A stretch of DNA of 64,000 nt, taken from positions 1 through 64,000 of the forward strand of contig CAZADH010000002.1 of the NCBI GenBank assembly GCA_964483805.1, read 5' to 3'. This document shows positions 15,865-25,143 of the stretch, piece after piece. The notes beneath the pieces were generated by a model. That model was given only the letters and a program-made list of their open reading frames with translations, did not search any database and was not told where the DNA came from. Source of the DNA: CAZADH01 sp964483805. GTDB lineage: Bacteria; Muiribacteriota; Ozemobacteria; Ozemobacterales; Ozemobacteraceae. Numbering within the stretch: the first letter of the stretch is position 1; the number at the start of each line of letters is the position of its first letter. The translations under genes and the position numbers were made by a program.

Positions 15865-16926
15865 ATGTTCTATCCTCGTACCCGACTGTTCATGCTGGCT
15901 CTTTCGGTCGCAGCTCTCGTCGCATCGTGTCTGACGACGGGTTGCGCGCAGCGTCCTGACGCCAACCCGGCCGGCGCCGACGCGATTGCCGCGACGCCCG
16001 CCCCGACCGCAACGGTCAATTTCAGCGTCCAGATCGACCCGCCATCGGCAAACCCTGGGGCCACGATTCGGGCGGCCACCGGGGTTCAGGTCACATTCAC
16101 GCTCGTCACCATCAACACCAGCGATCCCAACCGCAGCACCACCACGCAGGTGCAGACGGTCAACACCACGACGGGGGGAAGCGCCACCGCAGCGTTCACC
16201 AATGTTCCCATTCAGCCGTGTCTGGCCTATATCTGGGTCGAGGGTGGCACCATCAGCACGTTCTCGCGGTTCCACGGCGCCGCGGATCTCGTCGCAGGTA
16301 ATAATACCGTAATAGTGCAGCCGGTCGGCTCGAAGTTCAGCCGCGATGTCGAGGCACAAGCGTTGATCGACGTTCTCAACAACGCAACCACCCGGACCCA
16401 CATCAACCAGGGCGTGGTCGCCACCACACGCGCCCTGGTCGCCGGGCTCAGCCGCCAGTCGACGACCGTTTACAGCACTGCCGCCGCCCAATTGGCCCAG
16501 CAACTGGGCGCTGCCGGCACGACGCCGACGGCGGGCACCAGCCTGTTGGCCGTGTCGCAGGTGAAGGCCCAGATCAACGGAGTGGCGACGTTGCTCAACA
16601 GCACCGACTACACGCCGGGCGTGCCGTATTCGGCAGCAACCTTCACGGTCACGTTCAATTCGCCGCTGGCCGCTGTGCCCACGAACTTCACGGTCAAGGT
16701 GCGCAACGAAGATGCCGGCAGTACCACCACCCTGACCGCGACCAGCGGCATTAGCCACATGAGCATCGATGGCCCCGGCACGACGCTGACGATCATGGTC
16801 GGGTCGGGGCGCCTCGCCATCAACAAGCGCTACACCATCACGCTGCAAGGCGGCGTCATTCAACCACAGACGGGGCCGACCACGGCAATGTCGGCGGCAT
16901 ACCGGTTCCAGACGGGTTTGAACTGA
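15865..16926 (+). CDS. Putative lipoprotein with C-terminal Ig-like domain
   Basis: The 353-residue protein starts at ATG 15865, with GGAG 8 nt upstream. It has a hydrophobic signal ending in the lipobox LTTGC, so Cys is the predicted lipidated residue. The mature part is Thr/Ala/Asn-rich. A first beta-rich region (about 45-150) is followed by an Ala/Thr-rich helical stretch. The C-terminal region beginning FTVTFNSPLAAVPTNFTVKV and ending ITLQGGVIQPQTG resembles Big_5/SbsA-type Ig-like domains. It is probably a surface or periplasmic structural protein. No enzyme motif is visible. It lies 36 nt upstream of the SpoIIE-type phosphatase gene and could be co-transcribed with it. Confidence 0.75.
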   Translation: MFYPRTRLFMLALSVAALVASCLTTGCAQRPDANPAGADAIAATPAPTATVNFSVQIDPPSANPGATIRAATGVQVTFTLVTINTSDPNRSTTTQVQTVNTTTGGSATAAFTNVPIQPCLAYIWVEGGTISTFSRFHGAADLVAGNNTVIVQPVGSKFSRDVEAQALIDVLNNATTRTHINQGVVATTRALVAGLSRQSTTVYSTAAAQLAQQLGAAGTTPTAGTSLLAVSQVKAQINGVATLLNSTDYTPGVPYSAATFTVTFNSPLAAVPTNFTVKVRNEDAGSTTTLTATSGISHMSIDGPGTTLTIMVGSGRLAINKRYTITLQGGVIQPQTGPTTAMSAAYRFQTGLN

Positions 16927-16962
16927 CCGAAGCGCCTTGACATCGGCCGCCTACCGACGACC

Positions 16963-19824
16963 ATGACCCCATGGTCCGCCACGCGGTTTGCAGCGATGTG
17001 CCTGGTGTTTTTCGGGGTGCCGGTGGTGCTCATCTGCCTCGCGTCGAACCAGGTCTGGCGCGAAATCGAGCAACAGCGACTCGATCGGTTGTTTGCCCGT
17101 TTCGACCATGCTTTCGGCGAAATCGTTCCACACGCCGACACGGTCCGGTTTATGAACACGTTCTTCCGCGAGCTCACCGTGCGTGTGCCGCACAGCGACA
17201 ATCCGCGTGCGAAGTTGCAGCGCCTGCTCGCGCACGCGAAGCGGCGGTTCCCCGGCATGTTCACCATGACCTTCGTCGACTGGCGGGGCAACGTCGATGG
17301 CGAACTGAGCGATGGCCAACCTCCCCGCACGGTGTTGAAGCGACTTGCCGCGTTCTTTCGCGACTGGACAGACAACAAGAAACCCAGTCGCCAGGACGAG
17401 GTCCTGTTTCGCGGATTCTATGGGCCAATGGTCGACATCGCCAAGATCAACCCCGACCGGTTCGAGTCGGTCAACTACAAACTCGATCGCGCCTACGCGT
17501 TCACCCACTCATTCGCCAACCTTGGCCTGCTCATCGTCCACCTGAACCACACCCCCGATTTTGAACGACGCGGCATGGTCGACCGGGTTGCCGCGTTCAA
17601 TCGTCGATCCAAGTCGCTCGCGATTGCTCTCTTCGATGCCGAAGAGCCGATCGCCTCGGTGAGCCAACGCCTCAATTTGCCGGGTGTCGACTTCGGCCAG
17701 ATCTATCCGCGCCTGGACTCGACGACCTCTGGCAGTTATTGCCACGAGGGGCGCTGGTTTGCGGCGCGCATGGCGCTGCCAACGGTCCTGGTCATTGCCA
17801 CAGCCATGGGCCCCAGCAATCGGGATGTCGAGCGCGAGCGCCTCGCAGTGGTGGCGGTCCTGCTGTTGTCTTTCACCGTGCTCACGATCATGTCGTGGCT
17901 CATTGCCACCGGTCGCTGGACCATCTACATCTCGATTCGCGCCAAACTGGTGCTGCTGTTTCTCTACGCCGCTTTTTTACCGCTGGCCTTCATGAGCACC
18001 ACCGCGTACAACTACCTGCGCGAGCGACGGGTCACGCTCGAGCGTCAGACCTCACTCGATGTCGAACAGGGCCTGAAGCTATTCGACGCCAAGTTCCCTC
18101 AGTTGATCGGCCATCATCAACGCACCTTACGCGACACGCTCGGTCGGCCGTACGACTCGCGACGCCCGCTGCTCGAGGCCGCCAGCGATCGGGTGTCACG
18201 TCTCTGTCGTCTGCTGAAGACGCGTCACGCCACGATCTACGATCCAAAGGGTGACGTGCGCTGGTCACTCAAAGCGCCCGGCCCCAAAGCACGCGTGAAC
18301 GACAAGATGATGCGCCAGGTGGCCGTCAATACAATCCGCACGATGAACAACGATGACGCCGATCCGACCGCAGTGACCCAGCATCCGGTGTCGCAATTCT
18401 ACGGCGCGGTGGCCGGTCTCGATCTCGACGTTTTGTATTCACAACTCACACGCAACCTGGGGCGGATCACCGAGTTTCGCCTTCCGGGCGACGCCACGTT
18501 CCAGTTCCTTTTCCCGATTCTCGGGCCGGACGGACGGGCCGAGTATCTGCTCGTCCTGGGCTGGCGACGCACCGACCTGGCGCGCATCTATATCAAACGT
18601 TGTCTGTTGGCCGCCGGCCGACGCATACCGCATACCGAGATGTGCGCGGTCGACCAGTTCAGCCGACAGTATGATTTTCCACCCAACTACCGCTACAGCG
18701 GCTGGATCGAACCACTGCTCATGCGCTTGCGTGACAATGCTCCGGCCGTTCGTGCCACGCTCCGACGCGACGGCCGTTCGTGGCTGCTGACCGGCATGCG
18801 CGGCCAGGAACTGCCAGACCACTCGCTCGTCGCCGTCACCGGCGATCATGAAATCCGCGCCGAAATCGGCGTCCTGCGCTGGCAGTTCGGCTTTGGGGCG
18901 GTGCTTCTGGTGCTGGTCAGCGCCACGGTCGGCAGTCTGCTCGCCCAGAGTTTTCTCGAACCGGTCCGCCACCTGACTCTTGGCATTTCGGCTTTGCACG
19001 ACCGCCGCTTTTCAGACCGGGTGCCGGTTCTCGACCGCGACGAACTGGGCGACCTGGCGGCCACCTTCAACACGATGATGGAAGGTCTCGAAGATCTCGA
19101 GGTGGCCCGCATCGTTCAAGAAAGCCTGTTCCCGACCGAACCGCTCACCTTTGGCACCGGCGCGATCTATGGTTCGTGCCTGCCCGCCAGTGAGGTCGGT
19201 GGTGATTACTACGACTATTTCATGGCCGACAACAGCAACCTGGTCATCCTCATCGGCGACGTCAGCGGCCACGGTGTCGGCGCCGCGATGGTCATGGCCA
19301 TGGCCAAAGCGCTCGTGGCGCACCTCACCGCCGAAGGAACCGACCCCTCACGCATCCTGAACGAACTCAACCGACTCTTCTTGACCCTGCTCAAACGCAA
19401 GAAGATGATGAGCTGCTTCTTCGCTTTCCTCGATCTGCGCACGCTCGCATTGCACTCGAGCAACGCCGGTCACAATTTCCCCTACCTGTTGCGCAAGGGC
19501 CACATCGAGTCGTTGTCGACGGCCGGCTTCCCGTTGGGAACCCGCGCCAAGGCCGCGTATCCGACGACCACCGTGGCCCTGCAACCCGGCGACACGATTC
19601 TGTTCTACACCGACGGACTGGTCGAAGCGATTGCCCGTCATGGCGGTCAGATCGGCTACGAGGCGCTGGAAAGCGCGCTGCCGGCAATGATCGGCGCCAC
19701 CCCCGGCGCGACCGAACGCAGCATTCGCACCTGGCACCGCGATCTGGCGGCAGCCGGCCCCCAGGCCGACGACATTTCGGTGGTCATCCTGCAACTGCAC
19801 GCGGCGCCGACACCGGCCGCATAG
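16963..19824 (+). CDS. Membrane HAMP-SpoIIE (PP2C-type) serine phosphatase with two extracytoplasmic sensor regions
   Basis: The protein has 953 residues. Membrane segments lie at about 9-29, 296-319, 328-350 and 640-664, leaving two large extracytoplasmic regions (30-295 and 351-640). HAMP follows (664-713), then a SpoIIE/RsbU-type phosphatase domain (720-948). The metal-binding motifs are intact: GGDYYDYF, IGDVSGHGVGAAM, SNAGHNFPYL, FYTDGLVEA and ADDISVVIL. Such phosphatases dephosphorylate STAS-domain anti-sigma antagonists; a STAS protein with a conserved Ser is encoded at 30301-30675, though a link is only inferred. The topology (1 TM, sensor, 2 TM, sensor, TM, HAMP, output) matches the paired cyclases in this window. 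No strong ribosome-binding site is seen before the ATG. Confidence 0.92.
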   Translation: MTPWSATRFAAMCLVFFGVPVVLICLASNQVWREIEQQRLDRLFARFDHAFGEIVPHADTVRFMNTFFRELTVRVPHSDNPRAKLQRLLAHAKRRFPGMFTMTFVDWRGNVDGELSDGQPPRTVLKRLAAFFRDWTDNKKPSRQDEVLFRGFYGPMVDIAKINPDRFESVNYKLDRAYAFTHSFANLGLLIVHLNHTPDFERRGMVDRVAAFNRRSKSLAIALFDAEEPIASVSQRLNLPGVDFGQIYPRLDSTTSGSYCHEGRWFAARMALPTVLVIATAMGPSNRDVERERLAVVAVLLLSFTVLTIMSWLIATGRWTIYISIRAKLVLLFLYAAFLPLAFMSTTAYNYLRERRVTLERQTSLDVEQGLKLFDAKFPQLIGHHQRTLRDTLGRPYDSRRPLLEAASDRVSRLCRLLKTRHATIYDPKGDVRWSLKAPGPKARVNDKMMRQVAVNTIRTMNNDDADPTAVTQHPVSQFYGAVAGLDLDVLYSQLTRNLGRITEFRLPGDATFQFLFPILGPDGRAEYLLVLGWRRTDLARIYIKRCLLAAGRRIPHTEMCAVDQFSRQYDFPPNYRYSGWIEPLLMRLRDNAPAVRATLRRDGRSWLLTGMRGQELPDHSLVAVTGDHEIRAEIGVLRWQFGFGAVLLVLVSATVGSLLAQSFLEPVRHLTLGISALHDRRFSDRVPVLDRDELGDLAATFNTMMEGLEDLEVARIVQESLFPTEPLTFGTGAIYGSCLPASEVGGDYYDYFMADNSNLVILIGDVSGHGVGAAMVMAMAKALVAHLTAEGTDPSRILNELNRLFLTLLKRKKMMSCFFAFLDLRTLALHSSNAGHNFPYLLRKGHIESLSTAGFPLGTRAKAAYPTTTVALQPGDTILFYTDGLVEAIARHGGQIGYEALESALPAMIGATPGATERSIRTWHRDLAAAGPQADDISVVILQLHAAPTPAA

Positions 19825-19833
19825 CAAACCATT

Positions 19834-21735
19834 TTATTGCAGCCACGGGCCATCATTGCCGATCTTGCCCGGGCCGTCGAGAACCCAGGCGCCAATTGAA
19901 TTCGCCCTCACCGTGAAGGTCAGTCGTAACGACGCTGTGGCCACCGTCTGGGTGGCCCCGGTGACGGCATCGACGTAGTTGCCGCTGCGCACATTGGTCA
20001 CGGTCATGGTCTGATCGGCGCCGACACCGAGCCCCACCACCACATAGCTGTCGGAGATGTTCTCCGGCGTGCGCATCTGACGCACGAACGACATGCCGTT
20101 CGACCAGACGCGCCCGTTGACCAGTTGGCCGCGTTGCAGGGCCGGCACAGCCCGGCGGATCTGATTGAGCCGTTGGATATGGCGATACAACGGGTGGCTC
20201 TGCGTGGTCGGCAGCGACGCGGGCGTCAGATTGCCCCCGAAGTAGGCGCGCCCCGTGACCGCCAATACTTCGGCACCGGTGCCGATCGTTACCGGCGCCC
20301 CTTTCATGAAGGCGATCTCTTCGCCCTGGAACAGGCACGGGATGCCGCGCACCGTCCACATCAGGTTGTAGGCCAGCGCGGCGTTGGCGTCGGGGCCGTT
20401 GAAGCGATGAAATACATCGTATGTCGGTCCGACGCGGGCATTCTGAAAGAAGGTGATCAGCGTGGTCGGGTTGCCGTAGATCCAGTCGGCGCTCAGAATC
20501 GGGGCCAACCCGGTGAACGTGGCCACGGCGAGCGTGTCGCGCAACCCGACGAACAGCGGATAATCGAAGACCGCCATGCGTGAATCCGGGCCCGAGTCGG
20601 GCTCGGCCGGGTCGGCGGCGACGCGGGTGTAATACCACGGCCGCACCCGGGCCAACGACTGCGGACTGCCCGCATCCCCCCACCCGGAGCCCAGATTGGC
20701 GACCTCGGCACAGAAGAACAGGTGCGGCGAATCACCGCGCCAATCATCGACCATGCGATGCAGATCGGTGCGATCGACATGGCGGGCGTGTTCGACGCAG
20801 ATCCCGTCGACACCCCAGTGTGCATAGGTCCGCACCGCTTCACGGAAGTAGGCCCGCACCGTCATGTTCTCGGTGGCCAGATCGATCGAGTCGGCATCCT
20901 GGTGTTTACCTTGTATTGCATCGGGGTCGCTCCAGTCGGCGTCGGTCATCCAACCGTTGCGGTGATACCAGTTGCGGTCGAGATCGGCCTCGTCGGTGCC
21001 GAAGAACCGATCGGCGCGATAATCCATTTTCGGTACGGTGGTGCCGGTCTTGGGGTCGAGCAGCGGTTCGCCGCCGAAGGGGTCGCGCCGCACCCGTTCC
21101 CAGAACCAGTCGGGCGCCTTCGGGTTGTCGTTGTCGTCACGAAACGCCGATTTGTAGTTGCCGAGCACGATCTCGTACGGCCACGGCACGACCATCGCTT
21201 TCGCCCGGTAGTACTTGTGCGGCAGGCGGTTGATCCAGAACTGGTGCCGGATCCCGTAGTTGCTGGTGTGATTGACCACCACCGACTGGATCACCTTCAT
21301 GCCCCGCTCATGGGCCGCGCGGATGAAATCGAGGTAGGTGCCACCCAGCGACTCGAGCCGCGGATCGACCTTCAGCCAGTCGTAGCCGAAGGTACCGTGG
21401 TAATCGAGCGCACCGCGGTTCTCGATGGGTGGCGAGATGAGAATCGCCGAGAACCCCAGGTCGCGAACGTAGTCGAGCGCCGCGATCAGCCCGGCGAAAT
21501 CGCCCCGCCAATGAGGATCTCCGCGATCGATGCGTTCGCGCCCGTAAAAATTGTTCGTGGCGTCGCCGTCGTTGAAGCGCGTCAGCAATACGCGGTAAAT
21601 CGTCTCACCGCGGAAGTCAGGGTCGACGGGAATCTCGGCCGCCGCAACAAACGCGTTGCCCCATGCCGCCGCGAGAACGACCGAGAGCAATAGCGCCCGG
21701 ATGGCACGCAGACACGCAGCCCGGCAGTTCGTCAT
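19834..21735 (-). CDS. Secreted GH13 (alpha-amylase) family protein with degenerate catalytic regions
   Basis: The 633-residue protein starts at ATG 21735 (AAGGA 8 nt upstream) and has a signal peptide ending near AFVAAAEIP. The GH13 barrel is recognisable (YRVLLTRFNDGD, YHGTFGYDWLKVDPRLESLG, FWERVRRDPFGG, CLFQGEEIAF) and a C-terminal beta domain follows. The conserved regions are altered. In region I the usual Asp of DVVxNH is S151 (QSVVVNH). Region II reads GICVEHARH, so the Arg is Cys and the nucleophile Asp is E315. Region IV reads FFQNARVG where NHD is expected. Region III (CAEV) keeps Glu. Hydrolase activity is doubtful; carbohydrate binding is plausible. The gene is convergent with the phosphatase gene, with a 9-nt gap. 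Confidence 0.85.
   Translation of the reverse strand: MTNCRAACLRAIRALLLSVVLAAAWGNAFVAAAEIPVDPDFRGETIYRVLLTRFNDGDATNNFYGRERIDRGDPHWRGDFAGLIAALDYVRDLGFSAILISPPIENRGALDYHGTFGYDWLKVDPRLESLGGTYLDFIRAAHERGMKVIQSVVVNHTSNYGIRHQFWINRLPHKYYRAKAMVVPWPYEIVLGNYKSAFRDDNDNPKAPDWFWERVRRDPFGGEPLLDPKTGTTVPKMDYRADRFFGTDEADLDRNWYHRNGWMTDADWSDPDAIQGKHQDADSIDLATENMTVRAYFREAVRTYAHWGVDGICVEHARHVDRTDLHRMVDDWRGDSPHLFFCAEVANLGSGWGDAGSPQSLARVRPWYYTRVAADPAEPDSGPDSRMAVFDYPLFVGLRDTLAVATFTGLAPILSADWIYGNPTTLITFFQNARVGPTYDVFHRFNGPDANAALAYNLMWTVRGIPCLFQGEEIAFMKGAPVTIGTGAEVLAVTGRAYFGGNLTPASLPTTQSHPLYRHIQRLNQIRRAVPALQRGQLVNGRVWSNGMSFVRQMRTPENISDSYVVVGLGVGADQTMTVTNVRSGNYVDAVTGATQTVATASLRLTFTVRANSIGAWVLDGPGKIGNDGPWLQ
20412..20422. 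repeat. ATAC-N3-GTAT palindrome
   Basis: ATACATCGTAT inside the GH13-homologue gene; same 11-mer as at 24979. Confidence 0.5.
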
Positions 21736-21882
21736 CGTCACGTCCTTTCGCCGCCAATGGGCAACCCCGCGGGTCGAACCGGCCCGCAAGGCAGAAATAT
21801 GTACGGGCAGATGACAAAACGCCAGGAAAAACGTCAACCGACACGACGAATGGAGTCGAACGACGCCGCGATCGTCGGGGGT

Positions 21883-22716
21883 TTACCGACCCCAGCGCGG
21901 GGTTCTGGGCGGGGCCTTCTTGGCCGGCGGTTTCGGGGGCTCCGCTGGTTCGCTCGCCCGATTCCAGCGTTCGAGGATCAAACGACGCGCCAACGTGATG
22001 TACTCACGCTCGTGGCTGAACACCTCGAGGGTGATCGTGCCGTCATAGACCGATTTCAATTCCGGGATGAGCCGGTTCCAGTCGATCTTGCCGGCGCCGG
22101 GCGGCAGGTGCAGATCGGACCGCCCATCGTTGTCGTGCAGATGCACGTGCTCGAGCCGGTCGGCGAACGCTTTGGCGAAATCTCCGGGCCAACGCCCATT
22201 GAGGTTGAAGTGACCGATATCGAGATGAAATCCCATTTCGGGATTCAGGCGCAGGATCCGGGTCAGGTTTTCGACACTCTCCTGATGCATGCCCACCGGC
22301 TCGTAAATGATGCCGATGCCCAGGTTGCTGGCCAGACCGATGATGTGGCGGAGCGACTCGGTTTGAAAGGCGATGCCCTCTTCGTCGGTGAACAGTGACG
22401 GCGGCCAGTGCGCATGGATCGTCACCTTCTTGCACTCGATCGCCGCGAATACCTCGAGGTAGCGCTGGGCCACCTGAACCGCGGCACTGCGCAACTGTTC
22501 GAGAGGCGATCCGATCGGCAGATACCAGGCGGTGTGCCCGACCACTCCCAGCTTGCGCTCGGCCAGCAGAGCCTTGATGGCCGCCGCATCAACGATGCAC
22601 AGATCGCCGCGATCGGGTTCGAGAAACAGGTCGACAAAATCGAAGCCCTGATCGGCGATCCAGCGGATTTCGTCGAGAACGTCACGACGCGGGTGTGTGG
22701 GATATCCGAGCTTCAT
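21883..22716 (-). CDS. Sugar phosphate isomerase/epimerase-like TIM-barrel protein (xylose isomerase-like)
   Basis: The 277-residue protein starts at ATG 22716 (MKLGYPTHPRRD). It has an AP-endonuclease-2/xylose-isomerase-like barrel with the expected metal-ligand positions: Glu in GIIYEPVGM, Asp/His in GFHLDIGHFNLNG, His in HVHLHDNDG and Glu in TITLEVFSHE. It ends in a Pro/Ala/Lys-rich tail (about 30 residues) not usual in the family. There is no signal peptide. The substrate cannot be told from sequence; relatives act on inositols, keto-sugars or hydroxypyruvate. Its neighbours on both strands (GH13 homologue, metallophosphoesterase) do not define a pathway. Confidence 0.85.
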   Translation of the reverse strand: MKLGYPTHPRRDVLDEIRWIADQGFDFVDLFLEPDRGDLCIVDAAAIKALLAERKLGVVGHTAWYLPIGSPLEQLRSAAVQVAQRYLEVFAAIECKKVTIHAHWPPSLFTDEEGIAFQTESLRHIIGLASNLGIGIIYEPVGMHQESVENLTRILRLNPEMGFHLDIGHFNLNGRWPGDFAKAFADRLEHVHLHDNDGRSDLHLPPGAGKIDWNRLIPELKSVYDGTITLEVFSHEREYITLARRLILERWNRASEPAEPPKPPAKKAPPRTPRWGR

Positions 22717-22814
22717 CGATGTTGCCCCCCTGCAAACGACGGTTCGAAGTGGGGCGTTTGCCACCACGCAACGCGGACGAGCCGCTTCACCCCGTGCGAT
22801 TCTACCGCGACCGA

Positions 22815-22844
22815 TTGCCGCCGTCTATCGAGAACGGTTATGAT
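22815..22844 (+). promoter_or_regulatory. Putative promoter of the metallophosphoesterase gene
   Basis: TTGCCG (22815-22820), 18-nt spacer, TATGAT (22839-22844). The ATG at 22859 is 14 nt after the -10 box, so the transcript leader would be only a few nt. Confidence 0.45.
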
Positions 22845-22858
22845 CTCGATCGTCGGCC

Positions 22859-23794
22859 ATGTCCACGCGCATCCTGCACATCAGTGACCTGCATTTTCTG
22901 CCATCCCCGGCCGACCTGACCGGGGCCGACCTGTTGTGGTCGAAACGCTGGATCGGCGGTCTCAACATGGTGCTGCGCCGGTTCGGTGCATTTCGCGAAG
23001 CACCAAGCAAGGTCGCTACCCTGGCGGGTTTCATCGCCGACCACCGCATCGACTTCGTTGCCTGCTCGGGCGACCTCACCTGCCTGGGCACCCGGGGCGA
23101 ATTGCAGAGCGCACGCAAAACCCTGGGGCCGGTGGTCGATGCCGTCGGGGCCCCGCGTTTTGTTGTCGTTCCTGGCAACCACGACCTCTACGTCGGGTCC
23201 GCGGCCATGCAAGACTTTGTATTGACGTTTTCCGAGCTGATGCACACCGACCGCCCCGATCTGGCGGCCCCGGGCAGTCACTGGCCGGTGGTGAAGAAGA
23301 TCGGCAGCGATGCTGCCGTGGTCGCCGTGTGCAGTGCCGAGCCACACCGGGCGTTCTGGCGGGCCGACGGCACGGTGCCGCCGAGCGACATCGAGGCGGT
23401 GCGACGCACCTTGGCCGACCCACAACTGCGCGACCGCACCGTCGTGTTGCTGGTGCACCATGCGCCGGTGGCACCGGCGTGGTATCTGAACATCGGCGTC
23501 TCGACGCACGGGCTCGCCAATGGGGCCGACCTGGTGGCGGCAACCCGGGTCCCGGGGCGATCGCGGCCGGTTGTGGTCGCGCATGGGCATATCCATCGGC
23601 GCAGCGTGGTCACGGCGACCAGCGATCATCCCGCGGTATTCTGCTGCGGCAGCACGACCTACGCCGGGCGCGAAGGACTGTGGGTCTACGAGATTGCCGA
23701 CGCCACCGCCCGCGCCATCCCCGGGCATTGGGCCGGCACCCGGTACGAACTCGACGAAGCGTCGGCCGTCACCATCGCCTCCCCCGTTAAATAA
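22859..23794 (+). CDS. Calcineurin-like metallophosphoesterase
   Basis: The 311-residue protein has a complete set of metallophosphoesterase motifs in order: DLH (HISDLHFL), GDLT (CSGDLTCLG), GNHD (VVPGNHDLYV), HH (LLVHHAPVAP) and GHIH (AHGHIHRRSV). Length and order are normal for a cytoplasmic member of the family. No signal peptide or membrane segment is visible. The substrate is unknown; relatives include cyclic-nucleotide phosphodiesterases, which is of interest given the many cyclases here, but no residue marks it as one. Confidence 0.92.
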   Translation: MSTRILHISDLHFLPSPADLTGADLLWSKRWIGGLNMVLRRFGAFREAPSKVATLAGFIADHRIDFVACSGDLTCLGTRGELQSARKTLGPVVDAVGAPRFVVVPGNHDLYVGSAAMQDFVLTFSELMHTDRPDLAAPGSHWPVVKKIGSDAAVVAVCSAEPHRAFWRADGTVPPSDIEAVRRTLADPQLRDRTVVLLVHHAPVAPAWYLNIGVSTHGLANGADLVAATRVPGRSRPVVVAHGHIHRRSVVTATSDHPAVFCCGSTTYAGREGLWVYEIADATARAIPGHWAGTRYELDEASAVTIASPVK

Positions 23795-23798
23795 AAAG

Positions 23799-23826
23799 AG
23801 GCCTGTCCACGAATAGGGACCGGCCT
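23799..23826 (+). terminator. Hairpin after the metallophosphoesterase gene
   Basis: A ten-position stem (AGGCCTGTCC paired with GGGACCGGCCT, one mismatch and one bulge) has a 7-nt loop and starts 4 nt after the stop codon. No T-run follows, so intrinsic termination is uncertain. The rest of the gene-free stretch to 24050 holds only a strong AAGGAGG followed by a seven-codon frame that I do not call as a gene. Confidence 0.45.
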
Positions 23827-24050
23827 GAAACATAAGGAGGCAAACAAATCCATGAACCTTTTCGGCAGCGAATGATGTTTCGTGAATGATTTCGCGCGCG
23901 ACAACGACAAACATCGCCGCACACCGACGCACACCGGCAAAACCGGTACAGACGCAGCGGGCGACGACGGATGTAAACTTTTTTTTGAAAGTTGCTGTTG
24001 CCCGCCATCGACGTGGCGGAAACGCCGTCTCGGGCCGGGAAAATGCTCAG

Positions 24051-24953
24051 TCAGCGCAGCCCGCGCAGGAAGTTGTTCACATTGCCCACGGCACGGTTGA
24101 CGTCGCTGGCGGTCAGTTTTCGCTTCTTCTCGGGTTTGGGGGCAACAACGGGCTTAGCCGGCGGTTCGGCGGCGGTTTCGCCGGGAGCAGCCGCGACCGT
24201 CGTGGTTTCGTTGGCCGGTGCCAGACTGGTGATCGTCAATGATTTCGCTTCGCCATTTTTGATCAGGTAACCCTTGACGCAGACCTTCTGCCCGACGCTC
24301 TTGCGCAGCTCGAGCGTCCGCCCCTGCAAAGGCACGACCTGACCTTTGTCGGTCACCAACATGAACTTCTCGACGCCCTTGGCATCACGGTCACACGCAA
24401 CCTGACCGACCCGACCCACGTGCACGGGTTTGCCCGCCGCCAGTGCCGCATCTTCTTCTTCGGGGGTCGGACCTTCGGGTTGCGCCGGTTCGATCGGCGT
24501 CGCGGAGCCGCTGGCCACGGCATTCTTGTCGGACTTCTTGTTCTTGCCGTTCAGAGTATCGGCCAGCTTCTTCTTGGCGGCTTTGATCGCCGCATCTTTC
24601 GCCATGCCGGTCAGCTTGCCGAGCAGCTTGTTCTGAAGCGAGCCCTTCTGGTCGTCTTTGTGCTCATCGGCGGCGGGAGCCGCGGCATTGCCACCGTCGG
24701 CGGCCGCGTCGACCGAACCCTTTGCCTCGTCACCATCGACGGCATGCCCCTTGTCGGTCAGCGATGACACGGTGCCTTTGGTGTCGTCGTCGCTCACGGG
24801 GGCAGGCTTCGTTTTGCCGGACCGCGACAGAGAATTGACCACACTCTTACTGTCGCCGAGAAGATTGCCGAACCCGGCCGCAACCACGACAGGAGAAACA
24901 AGCAGCGCCGCGCCGACAACCGCCGGCACAACGATGGCGAACGACTTGCGCAC
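24051..24953 (-). CDS. Exported protein of unknown function, Lys/Ala-rich
   Basis: The 300-residue protein starts at GTG 24953, chosen because GGAGGT lies 8 nt upstream and a signal peptide (VRKSFAIVVPAVVGAALLVSP) begins there. The mature part has a charged, low-complexity first half (Asp/Lys/Ala-rich, about 40-170). A compact beta-rich segment follows (about 185-250: VGQVACDRDAKG, VVPLQGRTLELRK, VCVKGYLIKNG), resembling an OB-like or NTF-like binding fold. It ends in a Pro/Lys linker and a short helix. I recognise no family. An ATAC-N3-GTAT palindrome lies 26 nt upstream of the start. Confidence 0.65.
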   Translation of the reverse strand: MRKSFAIVVPAVVGAALLVSPVVVAAGFGNLLGDSKSVVNSLSRSGKTKPAPVSDDDTKGTVSSLTDKGHAVDGDEAKGSVDAAADGGNAAAPAADEHKDDQKGSLQNKLLGKLTGMAKDAAIKAAKKKLADTLNGKNKKSDKNAVASGSATPIEPAQPEGPTPEEEDAALAAGKPVHVGRVGQVACDRDAKGVEKFMLVTDKGQVVPLQGRTLELRKSVGQKVCVKGYLIKNGEAKSLTITSLAPANETTTVAAAPGETAAEPPAKPVVAPKPEKKRKLTASDVNRAVGNVNNFLRGLR

Positions 24954-24978
24954 GAGGAGACCTCCGACCGAGAATGAA

Positions 24979-24989
24979 ATACATCGTAT
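24979..24989. repeat. ATAC-N3-GTAT palindrome (intergenic)
   Basis: ATACATCGTAT, 26 nt upstream of the exported-protein start at 24953; the only one of the nine outside a gene, so it is the best candidate for an operator-like role. Confidence 0.5.
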
Positions 24990-25143
24990 TGCCTCATCAA
25001 GGCAACCGCGGGAAAACGCAATGAGACGCACTCGAGGTCTCAGACAATATCACAACCGGGGGCACGGTACAAGACCGGCGCACCGCATGCGGCGGGTCCG
25101 GCGGGCTGGGCGCCCTGTACTGTTGTGGTGTCTGCGACCGGCC

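Noticed and set aside
22730..22770. Possible third copy of the dispersed repeat (CAAACGAC and GGGGCGTTTGCC words)
   Set aside because: The shared words are short and in a different arrangement; similarity is too weak to call.
23852..23875. Seven-codon frame (MNLFGSE) with a strong AAGGAGG in front
   Set aside because: Too short to call as a gene; could be chance or a leader peptide with no gene downstream on that strand.
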